A stretch of 64,000 nucleotides of DNA from Candidatus Binatia bacterium (GTDB lineage: Bacteria; Desulfobacterota; Binatia; Bin18), in the NCBI GenBank assembly GCA_951812575.1, contig OX638322.1, positions 2,231,925-2,295,924 of the forward strand. The letters run 5' to 3'. The notes below the pieces were generated by a model. It worked only from the letters and a program-made list of their open reading frames with translations, ran no database searches and had not been told where the DNA came from. Positions 56,764 to 64,000 of the stretch are shown piece after piece. Both the position numbers and the translations under genes were made by a program. Every line of letters starts with the position of its first letter. The stretch's first letter is position 1.

Positions 56764-57660
56764 ATGAAGCCCGCCCCCTTTGAGTATATTGCCCCGGAGT
56801 CAGTCGAACAGGTGGTAGAAGTCCTGGTGCAGTATGGTGACGAGGCCAAGATTCTCGCCGGCGGACAGAGTCTGATGCCGCTTCTTAATATGCGGCTGAC
56901 AACCCCCAGTGTTGTTGTGGATATTAACGGCCTGGACGAGTTGAGCTATATCCGCCAGGAGGGTGCGCACCTGCATATTGGCGCACTCACCCGACAGTAC
57001 CGGCTTGAGCAGGACGCGCGTATTCGACAGACCGTTCCCGTTTTGGCTGCGGCCACGCGCCTGATCGGCCATCCGCCCATTCGGTACGCCGGGACAATTG
57101 GGGGGAGTCTGGCTCATGCCGATCCGGCCGCGGAACTGCCGGCGGCCATGTGCGCGTTGGGGGCGGAACTGAGCGTCGTCGGACCGTCCGGTGCGCGTTC
57201 TATTCCAGCGGTTGATTTTTTTCAGGGCCCTCTGAGCGCGGATGTCCAGCCCGGCGAACTGCTGACCGAAGTCCGTATTCCCATCCGCAAGAACGTGGTG
57301 TGGGGGGTGCGGGAGTATACCCGGCGGGCGGGAGATTTTGCTCTGGCCGGAGCGATCGTACTGGCCGAGATGGAGGAAGACCGTTGGGTGAACGGACGAG
57401 TCGTCCTGTTTGGGGTGGAGGATCGGCCGCTCCGAGTCTCGCATGCTGAAGCCGTGCTGACACAGCGGGCTCTGTCCGACGATCAGGCCGACGTAGTCGC
57501 GGCAACGGCGGTAACCGGGCTCGACTGTCACGCCGACCTGCATGCCTCTGCCGGGTATCGGAAGCAGCTCGCTCGGGTGATGGTCAAGCGTGCCTACCTG
57601 GATGCGCTTGCGATGTGGGACGGGAGAAAAGGCCGACAGAACGCGGCCGGGAGCGCATAA
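56764..57660 (+). CDS. Molybdenum hydroxylase FAD-binding subunit (CoxM-like)
   Basis: 298 residues. FAD-binding PCMH-type domain: KILAGGQSLMPLLNMRL (the FAD pyrophosphate loop), GALTRQYRLE and RYAGTIGGSLAHADPAAELPA, typical of xanthine dehydrogenase/CO-dehydrogenase medium subunits. The next gene begins directly after its TAA. It transfers electrons from the iron-sulfur subunit to an external acceptor. Confidence 0.93.
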   Translation: MKPAPFEYIAPESVEQVVEVLVQYGDEAKILAGGQSLMPLLNMRLTTPSVVVDINGLDELSYIRQEGAHLHIGALTRQYRLEQDARIRQTVPVLAAATRLIGHPPIRYAGTIGGSLAHADPAAELPAAMCALGAELSVVGPSGARSIPAVDFFQGPLSADVQPGELLTEVRIPIRKNVVWGVREYTRRAGDFALAGAIVLAEMEEDRWVNGRVVLFGVEDRPLRVSHAEAVLTQRALSDDQADVVAATAVTGLDCHADLHASAGYRKQLARVMVKRAYLDALAMWDGRKGRQNAAGSA

Positions 57661-58143
57661 GTGCAGCCTCAACGTCGAACCATTGTGACGACCGCGGTCA
57701 ACGGCACGCCAGTGGAAGCGCTGCTTGACGTTCGCACCACGCTGGCGGACTTTCTGCGCGAAGAGGCGGGCTGCACGAGTGTGCATCTAGGCTGTGAGCA
57801 TGGGGTGTGTGGTGCCTGTACGGTACTGCTTGACGGCCTGCCCGTTCGTTCCTGTCTGCGTTTGGCCGCGCAGGCGGGCGGACATGAAATCACAACGCTT
57901 GAAGGGGTGATGCAAACCGAGCGCGGAAAAACGATCGGGCAGACTTTTGTTGAGCAGTTTGCCATGCAGTGCGGATTTTGCACGGCCGGCTTCGCCCTCA
58001 GTCTGTATCATCTCCTGGAGAACACGCCGGAGCCGATCACGGACCGGGATATCCACGAGACGCTAGGTGGTCATATCTGTCGCTGCACCGGCTATGTGAG
58101 TATTGTGGAAGCGGCCAAGCGGTTACAGGACCAAAGAGAATGA
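57661..58143 (+). CDS. Molybdenum hydroxylase [2Fe-2S] subunit (CoxS-like)
   Basis: 160 residues from a GTG that immediately follows the previous stop. The N-terminal plant-type [2Fe-2S] site is GCEHGVCGACTVLLDG plus the later RSC, and the second cluster is CGFCTAGF...HICRCTGY. The gene overlaps the large-subunit ATG by 4 nt (ATGA). Length is normal for the family. Confidence 0.95.
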   Translation: MQPQRRTIVTTAVNGTPVEALLDVRTTLADFLREEAGCTSVHLGCEHGVCGACTVLLDGLPVRSCLRLAAQAGGHEITTLEGVMQTERGKTIGQTFVEQFAMQCGFCTAGFALSLYHLLENTPEPITDRDIHETLGGHICRCTGYVSIVEAAKRLQDQRE

Positions 58144-60575
58144 ACGAATTCGCTGCACCGCCCTCAACAGAAGGTCGGCGTCTCTTCGATCTTCAGGCCC
58201 AGTATATTGCCGATCTCACTCCGCTTCCCAATCTTGCCCATGCCGCGGTGGTCAGAAGCCCGTATGCGCATGCCCGGATTCGCAGCATTGATTCTCGTGC
58301 TGCGCTTGCGCTGCCGGGTGTCATAACCGTGCTGACCGGCCGGGAAGTCCAAGAGTGGAGTCGTCCGTTTGCGGTGGCTGCCGAACGGCCGGGGCGGTAT
58401 TATTCCTGCGCCATCGACAAGGTGCGTTACGTCGGCGAGCCGGTCGCCGTTGTGGTGGCTGCCAATCGCTATATTGCCGAGGATGCCCGCGATAGCATCG
58501 AGGTGGAGTACGAGCCCCTGCCGGCCGTCGTTGAGGTTGAGGCGGCCATGCGGCCCTCGGCCCCCATCCTGCACGAGGCACTGGAAACCAATGTTGCCAT
58601 TGACCGGCAGCTCTCCTATGGTGATGTGGCGGCGGTCTTCAGCGCGGCGGATATTGTGTTCTCGCAGCGCTACGTTTTTCCTCGCTATCAATCCTTTCCA
58701 CTCGAAACGTACGGGATTATCGCGAGCTGGAATCCATCCGCGTCCCAGGTCAGTTTTTGGGCCAACTTTCACGGACCGTATAGCATGTTGGCGGTTCTGG
58801 CGGGTGCGCTACGGGTGCCCCTCAGCAAGCTGCGGGTGGTGACGCCACCGGATGTCGGCGGCTCGTTTGGCAATAAGATCGCCCTGTATCCCTATATGGC
58901 CTTGATGGCGCTGGCGTCCCGGAAAGCCGGCCGGCCGGTCAAGTGGGTCGAAGACCGCCTGGAATCGCTCAGTGCCAGCTCGACCGGAACGGACCGCGTG
59001 ACGGAACTTGCAGTCGCGGCCCGCAACGACGGCCAACTGCTCGGGCTCAAAATGCGCCTCATGGATAACGTGGGAGCGTATATTCGTGCGCCGGAGCCCG
59101 GCTGTCTGTTCCGCCCGATCGGTAATTTTATGAACGCCTACAAGATTGAGCATCTTGAGGTCAACGCCCTGGCCGTCATGACGAATGTCTGCCCCAGCGG
59201 ACCGAATCGTGGCTATGCTTGCCAGCAGCACTATTTCCCGATTGAGCGCGCGATTGACGAACTCGCCCTGAAGCTTGGTAAAGACCCGGCTACGGTCCGG
59301 CTGCAAAATCTCATTCAGCCCCAGGATATCCCCTACCGGACAGCGACGGGCGGACTGTACGACTCCGGGGATTATCCCCGCGCCACGCAGCGGGCGCTGG
59401 AACTGAGCAATTACTGGCAGCGGCGTCAGTCCACGGGAGCTGCGGTTCCGAGCGCCGCCGGGGTGTGGCGCGGGGTTGGCCTGGCGGTGGCGATCGATCC
59501 CTCGGGCTCGAATATGGGTTATATCGATGTGAGTAAGAAAGCCACGCAGCGCCGCCCCAACCTCGTCCGGGTTGGCTCGGCGCAGACGACCCGAATCTAT
59601 TTGGACGCCACCGGTGGTGTCACGGTTGAGTTGGAGACCGCGGCCCATGGGCAGGGACAGGAAACGACCGCCGCGTTTATTGTCGCCCAGGCCCTGGGTA
59701 TTGCGCCGGCGGACGTGACGGTCATCGCCGGGATGGACACCGGTTCCAGGCCGTGGTCGGTGTCTTCGGGCAGTTATTCCAGTCGTTTCGGCGCGGTCGG
59801 GGCCAGTTCCATTGTCGCGGCGGCCAGACAGTTGCAAGAGAATCTTCTCCAAGCCGCGGCCTACTTCCTGGACAGCGCCGCGAGTCGCCTCCGCATCCAG
59901 TCGGGTCGGATTGTGTCGCGCGATAACGTGCAGTCGGGCCTGTCCCTGAAAGACGTTGCGGCGCGCCTGCACTGGTCAACCGGAACGCTACCACCGCATC
60001 TGGAGACGGCCACTCAGGTTGAGGGCACGTTTGTTGCCAGCGATCTCGACTATCCGAACGAGCGCGATCAGGTGAACTCTTCCGCGGTCTACGCGTTCAC
60101 TGCTGATGTGGCTGTGGTTGAGATCGATCAAGAGACGCTCGATATTCGGGTGACCGACTATATCACCGTGCACGACGCCGGAAATATCCTGCACCCACAC
60201 ATCGCCCGAGGGCAGTTTGCCGGCGGTCTTTTGCACGGCCTGGCCGGCGCGCTGTACGAGGAGCTGCGCTACACCGAGACGGGTGATTTCCTGACCGGAA
60301 CGCTGATGGATTATCTGTGTCCGACGGTGAGCGAAATGCCGGACAATATTGTGATGGACCATATTGTGCTGCCGACTCCCCAGGCGCTAACCGGAGCAAA
60401 GGGGGTCGGGGAGAGCACCGCCCAGACCGCGCCGATTGCCATTGCCAATGCAGTCGCTGATGCCGTCCGTCATCTGGGTCTTGAGATTACCGAGTTGCCC
60501 CTGACCCCGGACAAGCTGTGGCAGATGATTTTCGCGGGGGATGTTTCCCCCGAGCCCCCTCGGGGCGCGTCTTGA
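58140..60575 (+). CDS. Molybdenum hydroxylase large subunit (CoxL/XdhB-like)
   Basis: 811 residues from the ATG at 58140. Molybdopterin-binding subunit: RYVGEPVAVVVAANRYIAEDA, the VTPPDVGGSFGNK motif, PSGPNRGYACQQHYFPIERA and the active-site glutamate region GAKGVGESTAQTAP near the C-terminus. The CoxL-type AYRCSFR loop is absent, so CO dehydrogenase form I is excluded. It may act on an aromatic or heterocyclic compound. It forms an operon with the FAD and Fe-S subunits and, downstream, an acyl-CoA ligase remnant and an enoyl-CoA hydratase, hinting at an acyl-CoA substrate. Confidence 0.93.
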   Translation: MNEFAAPPSTEGRRLFDLQAQYIADLTPLPNLAHAAVVRSPYAHARIRSIDSRAALALPGVITVLTGREVQEWSRPFAVAAERPGRYYSCAIDKVRYVGEPVAVVVAANRYIAEDARDSIEVEYEPLPAVVEVEAAMRPSAPILHEALETNVAIDRQLSYGDVAAVFSAADIVFSQRYVFPRYQSFPLETYGIIASWNPSASQVSFWANFHGPYSMLAVLAGALRVPLSKLRVVTPPDVGGSFGNKIALYPYMALMALASRKAGRPVKWVEDRLESLSASSTGTDRVTELAVAARNDGQLLGLKMRLMDNVGAYIRAPEPGCLFRPIGNFMNAYKIEHLEVNALAVMTNVCPSGPNRGYACQQHYFPIERAIDELALKLGKDPATVRLQNLIQPQDIPYRTATGGLYDSGDYPRATQRALELSNYWQRRQSTGAAVPSAAGVWRGVGLAVAIDPSGSNMGYIDVSKKATQRRPNLVRVGSAQTTRIYLDATGGVTVELETAAHGQGQETTAAFIVAQALGIAPADVTVIAGMDTGSRPWSVSSGSYSSRFGAVGASSIVAAARQLQENLLQAAAYFLDSAASRLRIQSGRIVSRDNVQSGLSLKDVAARLHWSTGTLPPHLETATQVEGTFVASDLDYPNERDQVNSSAVYAFTADVAVVEIDQETLDIRVTDYITVHDAGNILHPHIARGQFAGGLLHGLAGALYEELRYTETGDFLTGTLMDYLCPTVSEMPDNIVMDHIVLPTPQALTGAKGVGESTAQTAPIAIANAVADAVRHLGLEITELPLTPDKLWQMIFAGDVSPEPPRGAS

Positions 60576-60587
60576 AAGAGAGTCGGC

Positions 60588-60788
60588 ATGCATCTAGCCA
60601 ACCTCATCGATCTGGCAGCTGCGCGCTATCCTGAGGCGGATGAAAAGGCGCTGCGCGGGGGCTGGTATTTCAGCGGCAACCTCGTGCACCAGGATGAAGA
60701 CGGAGATATTTTCACCGTTGGCCGGGTGGATGACATGATCATCAGCGGTGGGGAGAATATCTATCCGATTGAGGAGGAAGAACAATGA
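60588..60788 (+). pseudogene. Acyl-CoA synthetase remnant with internal deletion
   Basis: 66 codons. The N-terminal piece [16 protein letters not shown] is the start of an AMP-forming acyl-CoA ligase. It is joined directly to [20 protein letters not shown] and [20 protein letters not shown], which belong near the C-terminus (A8-like motif of the family). About 350 residues, including the adenylation core, are missing. D of the usual TGDL is N here. The stop overlaps the ECH start (ATGA). The surviving frame may only provide translational coupling. Confidence 0.8.
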
Positions 60789-61552
60789 GTGATGTCCTCC
60801 GTGTGGAAAAGACCGGGACCGAAGCAACCATCTGGATCGACCGGCAGACGCTGATGAACACCATCACCGTGGCCATGCGCAAAGAGCTGCCCGGTCTGCT
60901 GCACGGCCTTGATACGGACGACACGGTGCGGGTGGTCATTATTCGCGGTGCGGGCGGCAAGGCGTTTAGCGCCGGCGGCGACCTGTCTGAATTTCTGGCC
61001 CAGGCGCCGGCCGACCTGGAAGAGTGGGGGGATACGCTGAGTTGGCCGGAGCGCTGTCGCAAGCCCGTGGTCGCGGCCATTGACGGCTATACCATGGGGG
61101 CCGGTCTTGAGCTCGCCCTGGCCTGCGACTTCCGGATTGCGACCGACCGCTCGCTGTTCTCGTTCCCTGAAATTCGTCTGGGGATGATCCCCGGCAGTGG
61201 AGGGACACAGCGTGCCCTGCGCCTCATCGGTATGACGCGGGCAAAGTTGTTGATGATGACCGGGCGTCGCATTTCCGCCTCCCAGGCCGAGCAGTGGGGG
61301 TTGATCACACAGTGCGTTCCCAGCGACGCATTTGAGAGTGCCATAGCCGAACTTTCGACGGAGTTGGCCGCCCGGGCTCCGCTGGCCCTCCGGACCTTGA
61401 AAACAGTGCTCAATAAAGGCGCGGAGGCCCCGCTGGAAACGGCTCTGGAGTTGGAGCGCAAGTCCTACGCTTGGCTGCGCTCCACCCACGATTACGAAGA
61501 AGGAGTGAAGTCGTTTCTGGAGAAACGAGAGCCCAAGTATACTGGACGGTAG
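60785..61552 (+). CDS. Enoyl-CoA hydratase/isomerase family protein
   Basis: 255 residues. Crotonase fold: [17 protein letters not shown] (oxyanion hole), [29 protein letters not shown] (second oxyanion hole helix) and [21 protein letters not shown]. The first catalytic Glu equivalent is seen near FPEIRLG, and the second position is glycine-rich, so hydratase versus isomerase activity is not settled. RBS (GAGGAGGAAGAAC) lies in the upstream remnant. It adds beta-oxidation-type chemistry to the Mo-hydroxylase operon. Confidence 0.93.
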   Translation: MSDVLRVEKTGTEATIWIDRQTLMNTITVAMRKELPGLLHGLDTDDTVRVVIIRGAGGKAFSAGGDLSEFLAQAPADLEEWGDTLSWPERCRKPVVAAIDGYTMGAGLELALACDFRIATDRSLFSFPEIRLGMIPGSGGTQRALRLIGMTRAKLLMMTGRRISASQAEQWGLITQCVPSDAFESAIAELSTELAARAPLALRTLKTVLNKGAEAPLETALELERKSYAWLRSTHDYEEGVKSFLEKREPKYTGR

Positions 61553-61593
61553 CCCCTCTATGCCCCAGGAGAGAGATTGGAGGTCTACTCCCC

Positions 61594-62169
61594 ATGCCAA
61601 ACACCCAGCCCAAGCTCTACCTTGCCGGACCTGAGGTCTTTCGACCCGACGCTATGGAGTACGCGCAGACACAGCGCAGCCTGTGCGTCCAGTATGGTTT
61701 CATTGGCCTCCATCCCATGGATAATAATGTGGACCTGAGTGACAGCTCGATGCGAACGGCCACGAGAATCTATCGAGGCGATATTGGTCAGATCAAAGCC
61801 TGCGATATTGTTATTGCGAACTGTAACGCCTTTCGGGGAGCGTTGATCGACGACGGGACGGCGTACGAGTTGGGGTATGGCAACGCCCTCGGCAAACCAA
61901 CGTATGGTTATATTGAACGGTTACTCCCGGAGCAGGAACTCCTCCAGGAGCGGTGTACTTTTACCACTCTGCCGGACGGACGAAAGGTCGACCAGGATGG
62001 CTTTCTTCTGGTTGACGACTTTGGGACCTCAATCAATCTCATGATGCAGTGTGGTATGCTCGATAGTGGCGGGCGGTTAGTGGAGGGAGATTTTGAGACT
62101 TGTCTGAAAGCGATTCGACACGATTTGGATAGTGGCACACTCCTTCTGGCCCCGTCCGAAATGGACTAA
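61594..62169 (+). CDS. Nucleoside 2-deoxyribosyltransferase-like protein
   Basis: 191 residues from the ATG at 61594. Signatures: KLYLAGPEVFRPDAMEYAQ (N-terminal G-P motif), IYRGDIGQIKACDIVIANCN (the D-x-x-x-I-x-x-x-D nucleobase-binding segment) and DDGTAYELGYGNALGKPTYGYI (Glu nucleophile in the YELGYG motif). It exchanges bases on 2'-deoxynucleosides, or hydrolyses them, in the cytoplasm. It is longer than some minimal forms. It follows the ECH gene by 41 bp. Confidence 0.9.
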   Translation: MPNTQPKLYLAGPEVFRPDAMEYAQTQRSLCVQYGFIGLHPMDNNVDLSDSSMRTATRIYRGDIGQIKACDIVIANCNAFRGALIDDGTAYELGYGNALGKPTYGYIERLLPEQELLQERCTFTTLPDGRKVDQDGFLLVDDFGTSINLMMQCGMLDSGGRLVEGDFETCLKAIRHDLDSGTLLLAPSEMD

Positions 62170-62372
62170 ATCAGTTTGAGGGCCTCGCGTGTCAAACGCT
62201 TCAGGGCCTGTTGTATCACCTGTTCGAGCGCCCTGACTTCTTGTGCTTCCAGCGGCACCTGGGTGTAAATCTCCTGGCTGGACAGCGTTGTCGATTGCAC
62301 GTGGAGCGTCGCTCCCCCGAGTGTGTCTCCGGCGTTGTCTGCATAGCTCAAGTCAATCTGCTGTACACGCAT
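62166..62372 (-). CDS. Small conserved-looking hypothetical protein
   Basis: 68 residues from the ATG at 62372, which has GGGAGG upstream; an upstream in-frame extension lacks an SD. Acidic and hydrophilic: MRVQQIDLSYADNAGDTLGG, then a C-terminal helix QEVRALEQVIQQALKRLTREALKLI. No recognised family. Its stop overlaps the convergent deoxyribosyltransferase stop by 4 nt. A Gly/Asp-rich N-terminal half followed by an amphipathic helix is the only structural hint. Confidence 0.55.
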   Translation of the reverse strand: MRVQQIDLSYADNAGDTLGGATLHVQSTTLSSQEIYTQVPLEAQEVRALEQVIQQALKRLTREALKLI

Positions 62373-62590
62373 GGTGAGCCTCCCAGGCTTCTCTCGTGAC
62401 CTGTATAGCCCCAATAGTCCCCCGTCTGAAGAGCGTAACACAGATTGGTGTTGGGCGTTGAGACAAAGCGTACGGTGAGGGAGCGGTACGAATGGACATT
62501 TCCCTCAGCCGGTGTAATCTCCAGGGCATTGGAGAGCGGCTTCCCCGATTCTGGTCGATGCGGGGATAGAAGAAAGGTGAATTAGAGAAT

Positions 62591-63142
62591 ATGGCCGAAC
62601 AACTCTCATCCTCTTCACCTCAGACAGTCGAAACCGAGCGCTTACTCCTCCGTCCGTTTGTGGATGACGATTTTGTTGCGTATGAAAGGATTCGGGCGAA
62701 TCCCGAAGTGGCTCGGTATCTACCCGGTGGAATAGAGGCGGTGAAGAGTGCGCCCGAAAGGGCACGACAAACGATGCAGGTCTTTGCACGACATTGGCGG
62801 GAGCGGGGCTTTGGGCCCTGGGCGGTTATCGATAAGCAGACGAGAGCATTGATCGGACACTGCGGCCTGCGCTACTTGCCCGAGTTTGATGCAGTCGAGC
62901 TGCTGTACGCCTTAGATCCTTCAGCGTGGGGGAAAGGCTTGGCAACCGAAGCCGCCCGCGCCGCGCTTGACTATGGTCGGACAGAACTTGGCCTGCCTCA
63001 AATCATCGCGCTTGCTCTACCCGACAATCATGCCTCTCGGCGGGTTATGGAGCGAGTGGGGATGCGGTATGTCAAGACGGCATCCTTCCAGGGCTATGAG
63101 GTGGTACTCTATAAAGTGCCGCTTAGGCCAAGCGGACAGTGA
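62591..63142 (+). CDS. GNAT-family N-acetyltransferase (RimJ/RimL type)
   Basis: 183 residues. TERLLLRPFVDDDFVAY, then GPWAVIDKQTRALIGHCGLRYL, the acetyl-CoA loop region WGKGLATEAARAALDYG and LALPDNHASRRVMERVGMRY are typical of the RimJ/RimL-like group that acetylates N-termini or small amines. The substrate is unknown. The start is preceded by GAAAGGTGAATTAGAGA, a weak SD. A terminator follows at 63194. Confidence 0.93.
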   Translation: MAEQLSSSSPQTVETERLLLRPFVDDDFVAYERIRANPEVARYLPGGIEAVKSAPERARQTMQVFARHWRERGFGPWAVIDKQTRALIGHCGLRYLPEFDAVELLYALDPSAWGKGLATEAARAALDYGRTELGLPQIIALALPDNHASRRVMERVGMRYVKTASFQGYEVVLYKVPLRPSGQ

Positions 63143-63193
63143 GCGAGCGGTGAGAATGACAAGCGACCGGGAGAATTGATTGCTACAACCAAA

Positions 63194-63225
63194 AGAGGGC
63201 AACCTTTCCGGAAGGGCCGCCCTCT
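63194..63225 (+). terminator. Terminator after GNAT gene
   Basis: AGAGGGC and GCCCTCT form the outer stem, with an inner CCTTTCCGGAAGG dyad, followed by TTTGG. It lies 52 bp after the GNAT stop. Confidence 0.6.
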
Positions 63226-63460
63226 TTGGTGCGCGTTGTGCGCTGAAAATAAACTCTCGATTGTCTATATGCCCGATTTGGCGCTCGTACAGCAGGCTTG
63301 TTCTTCACCCTGACTGCTCCGGATTGCTCTCAATCCGTTTTCCCGATGGCCTTCTCTTGTGGGCCGACCGTTGTCGGCTCCGTACTTTCGAGCACGACAG
63401 TCAGGCGGGGTCTGAGCATCAAGCGGATGAGCCCAATGGCCACTGCCTCGCGCGGGCGTT

Positions 63461-63477
63461 GCCCGCCCTTGGCGGGC
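63461..63477 (+). terminator. Stem-loop in intergenic region
   Basis: GCCCGCC-CTT-GGCGGGC, a 7-bp perfect stem with a 3-nt loop, followed by GGTTATTTTCC. It may be a terminator, or a remnant of a dispersed element. Confidence 0.4.
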
Positions 63478-63637
63478 GGTTATTTTCCGGCGGACTTTCC
63501 ATTCGCACCTCCTGTCTCTCCCGTGGAGGATTTTTTGACGGGCGCGCCGTCTTCCGAGGGGTCCACCAGAGACCCGATACTTCCTCTTTACTCCCCTTGA
63601 TTGTTTTGTGTCAAGTTTTTTTGAGACATAATCCGTG

Positions 63638-63943
63638 CTACCGGCCTATCTGTTTCGGTCCCATAAGTTTTTCGTGAAGCTGAGAGGTTGGAATCGCTGG
63701 TAAGGTCGTAATATGGACTGTGCCGCGTGAGCTCAAATCAACTGACAGATGGGCGACGGTTTCGTTGTCGGGCGCCTCAATAATACTGACAAAATCATAC
63801 ATGCCGAGCGTCGCAAACTGGCCCGTTACTTCACAACCAAACTCTGCGATCTCCTTGTTGACTTCTTCCAGACGATTCGGGTGCTGGTGCAGGGTTTTGC
63901 TCCCTTCGGGGGTGAGGGTGCTGAGCAAGATATAGGTCGGCAT
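63638..63943 (-). CDS. GYD-domain protein
   Basis: 101 residues from the ATG at 63943 (GAGAAAGGAGACCGTT upstream). It belongs to the GYD (ferredoxin-fold) family: MPTYILLSTLTPEGSKTLHQ, the central EVTGQFATLGMYDFVSIIEAP segment (L-G-x-YDFV is the family signature) and RGTVHITTLPAI. Its function is unknown, though the family is often near detoxification genes. It is the last gene, reading leftward. Confidence 0.93.
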   Translation of the reverse strand: MPTYILLSTLTPEGSKTLHQHPNRLEEVNKEIAEFGCEVTGQFATLGMYDFVSIIEAPDNETVAHLSVDLSSRGTVHITTLPAIPTSQLHEKLMGPKQIGR

Positions 63944-64000
63944 AACGGTCTCCTTTCTCAATCTCTAGTGGAAAGTCGCACTCCAGGGGGAACGCCCGGT

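Larger units (their letters stand above)
63143..63637. other. Gene-poor intergenic region with two hairpins
   Basis: No gene is convincing in these 495 bp. It contains a terminator-like hairpin at 63194-63225, a stem-loop GCCCGCC-CTT-GGCGGGC at 63461-63477, and a T-rich tract near 63600-63625. Open frames here lack an RBS and recognisable motifs. Confidence 0.45.

Noticed and set aside
58809-59972. A 387-codon minus-strand open frame opposite the Mo-hydroxylase large subunit
   Set aside because: High-GC shadow ORF; no domain and inconsistent with the operon direction.
63180-63677. Open frames between the GNAT and GYD genes
   Set aside because: No RBS, no similarity to known proteins, hairpins lie inside them; treated as intergenic.
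1-64000. rRNA, tRNA, riboswitch and replication-origin search
   Set aside because: No cloverleaf-like segments with CCA-type ends, no rRNA-like conserved stretches, no DnaA-box cluster noticed by eye. A covariance-model scan would be needed to exclude small RNAs.

Overview
The window is high-GC DNA from a Gram-negative bacterium: it encodes a TonB-dependent outer-membrane receptor, an OmpA-type peptidoglycan-binding protein, a lipoprotein and several Sec- or Tat-exported proteins. No rRNA, tRNA or CRISPR array was seen. The gene mix is two phytanoyl-CoA-dioxygenase-like proteins, two metal-dependent amidohydrolases of the ACMSD-like type, two D-aminoacylase-like amidohydrolases, three luciferase-like (LLM) oxidoreductases, a molybdenum hydroxylase, a nitrile-hydratase-like enzyme and selenoproteins. 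That mix resembles uncultured catabolically versatile lineages such as Tectomicrobia/Entotheonella or related Desulfobacterota-like bacteria. This placement is inference, because no phylogenetic marker is present.

Layout. 1-6 kb: partial ThuA-like gene (-), then a secreted protein plus a matrixin-type metalloprotease with 14 RCC1-like repeats, a degenerate transposase piece and a BNR/sialidase-like beta-propeller. 6-12.6 kb: PhyH dioxygenase, then (-) an amidohydrolase, a NarL-type two-component system and a TonB receptor with acidic loops. 12.7-17.5 kb: D-aminoacylase-like protein, methyltransferase, Tat-exported LLM protein and lipoprotein. 17.5-21.5 kb: glpK with an enoyl-CoA hydratase stub, SnoaL-like protein, YefM/RelE-type toxin-antitoxin pair and a PutP fragment. 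21.5-25.2 kb: a tight (-) operon Nudix, LLM, amidohydrolase, PhyH. 25.2-36.8 kb: a zone of repeated duplication, with two tandem cassettes (dyad, 41-aa ORF, LuxR regulator), a TetR gene, a broken second copy of the Nudix 5' end, two tandem ~3.2 kb metalloprotease units and a glycosyltransferase-like gene. 36.8-42 kb: DHOD-like and cytidylate-kinase-like genes, MFS transporter, IS5 remnant, OmpA and an MBL hydrolase. 42-44.4 kb: a three-piece cobalt-type nitrile-hydratase or thiocyanate-hydrolase-like locus with an SDR gene inside it. 44.4-47.9 kb: LLM, membrane protein, MscS channel and cupin. 47.9-52.1 kb: a tight (+) operon with a UGSC selenoprotein, RidA-like, MaoC-like and D-aminoacylase-like genes. 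52.1-56.5 kb: an AT-richer methyltransferase/endonuclease pair colliding with thrC, a second toxin-antitoxin pair and a selenocysteine peroxiredoxin. 56.7-64 kb: a Mo-hydroxylase operon with an acyl-CoA ligase remnant and enoyl-CoA hydratase, a nucleoside-deoxyribosyltransferase-like gene, a small protein, a GNAT and a GYD protein.

The most notable signals are two genes with in-frame UGA codons at conserved redox positions (UGSC protein, residue 93; peroxiredoxin-like protein, residue 92), each with a hairpin fitting bacterial SECIS geometry; two tandem cassettes in which a 41-aa ORF with conserved ends and a variable core overlaps a LuxR-type regulator (ATGA) below a shared dyad; the split nitrile-hydratase locus bracketed by composite palindromes; and the nested duplications between 24.8 and 36.1 kb.
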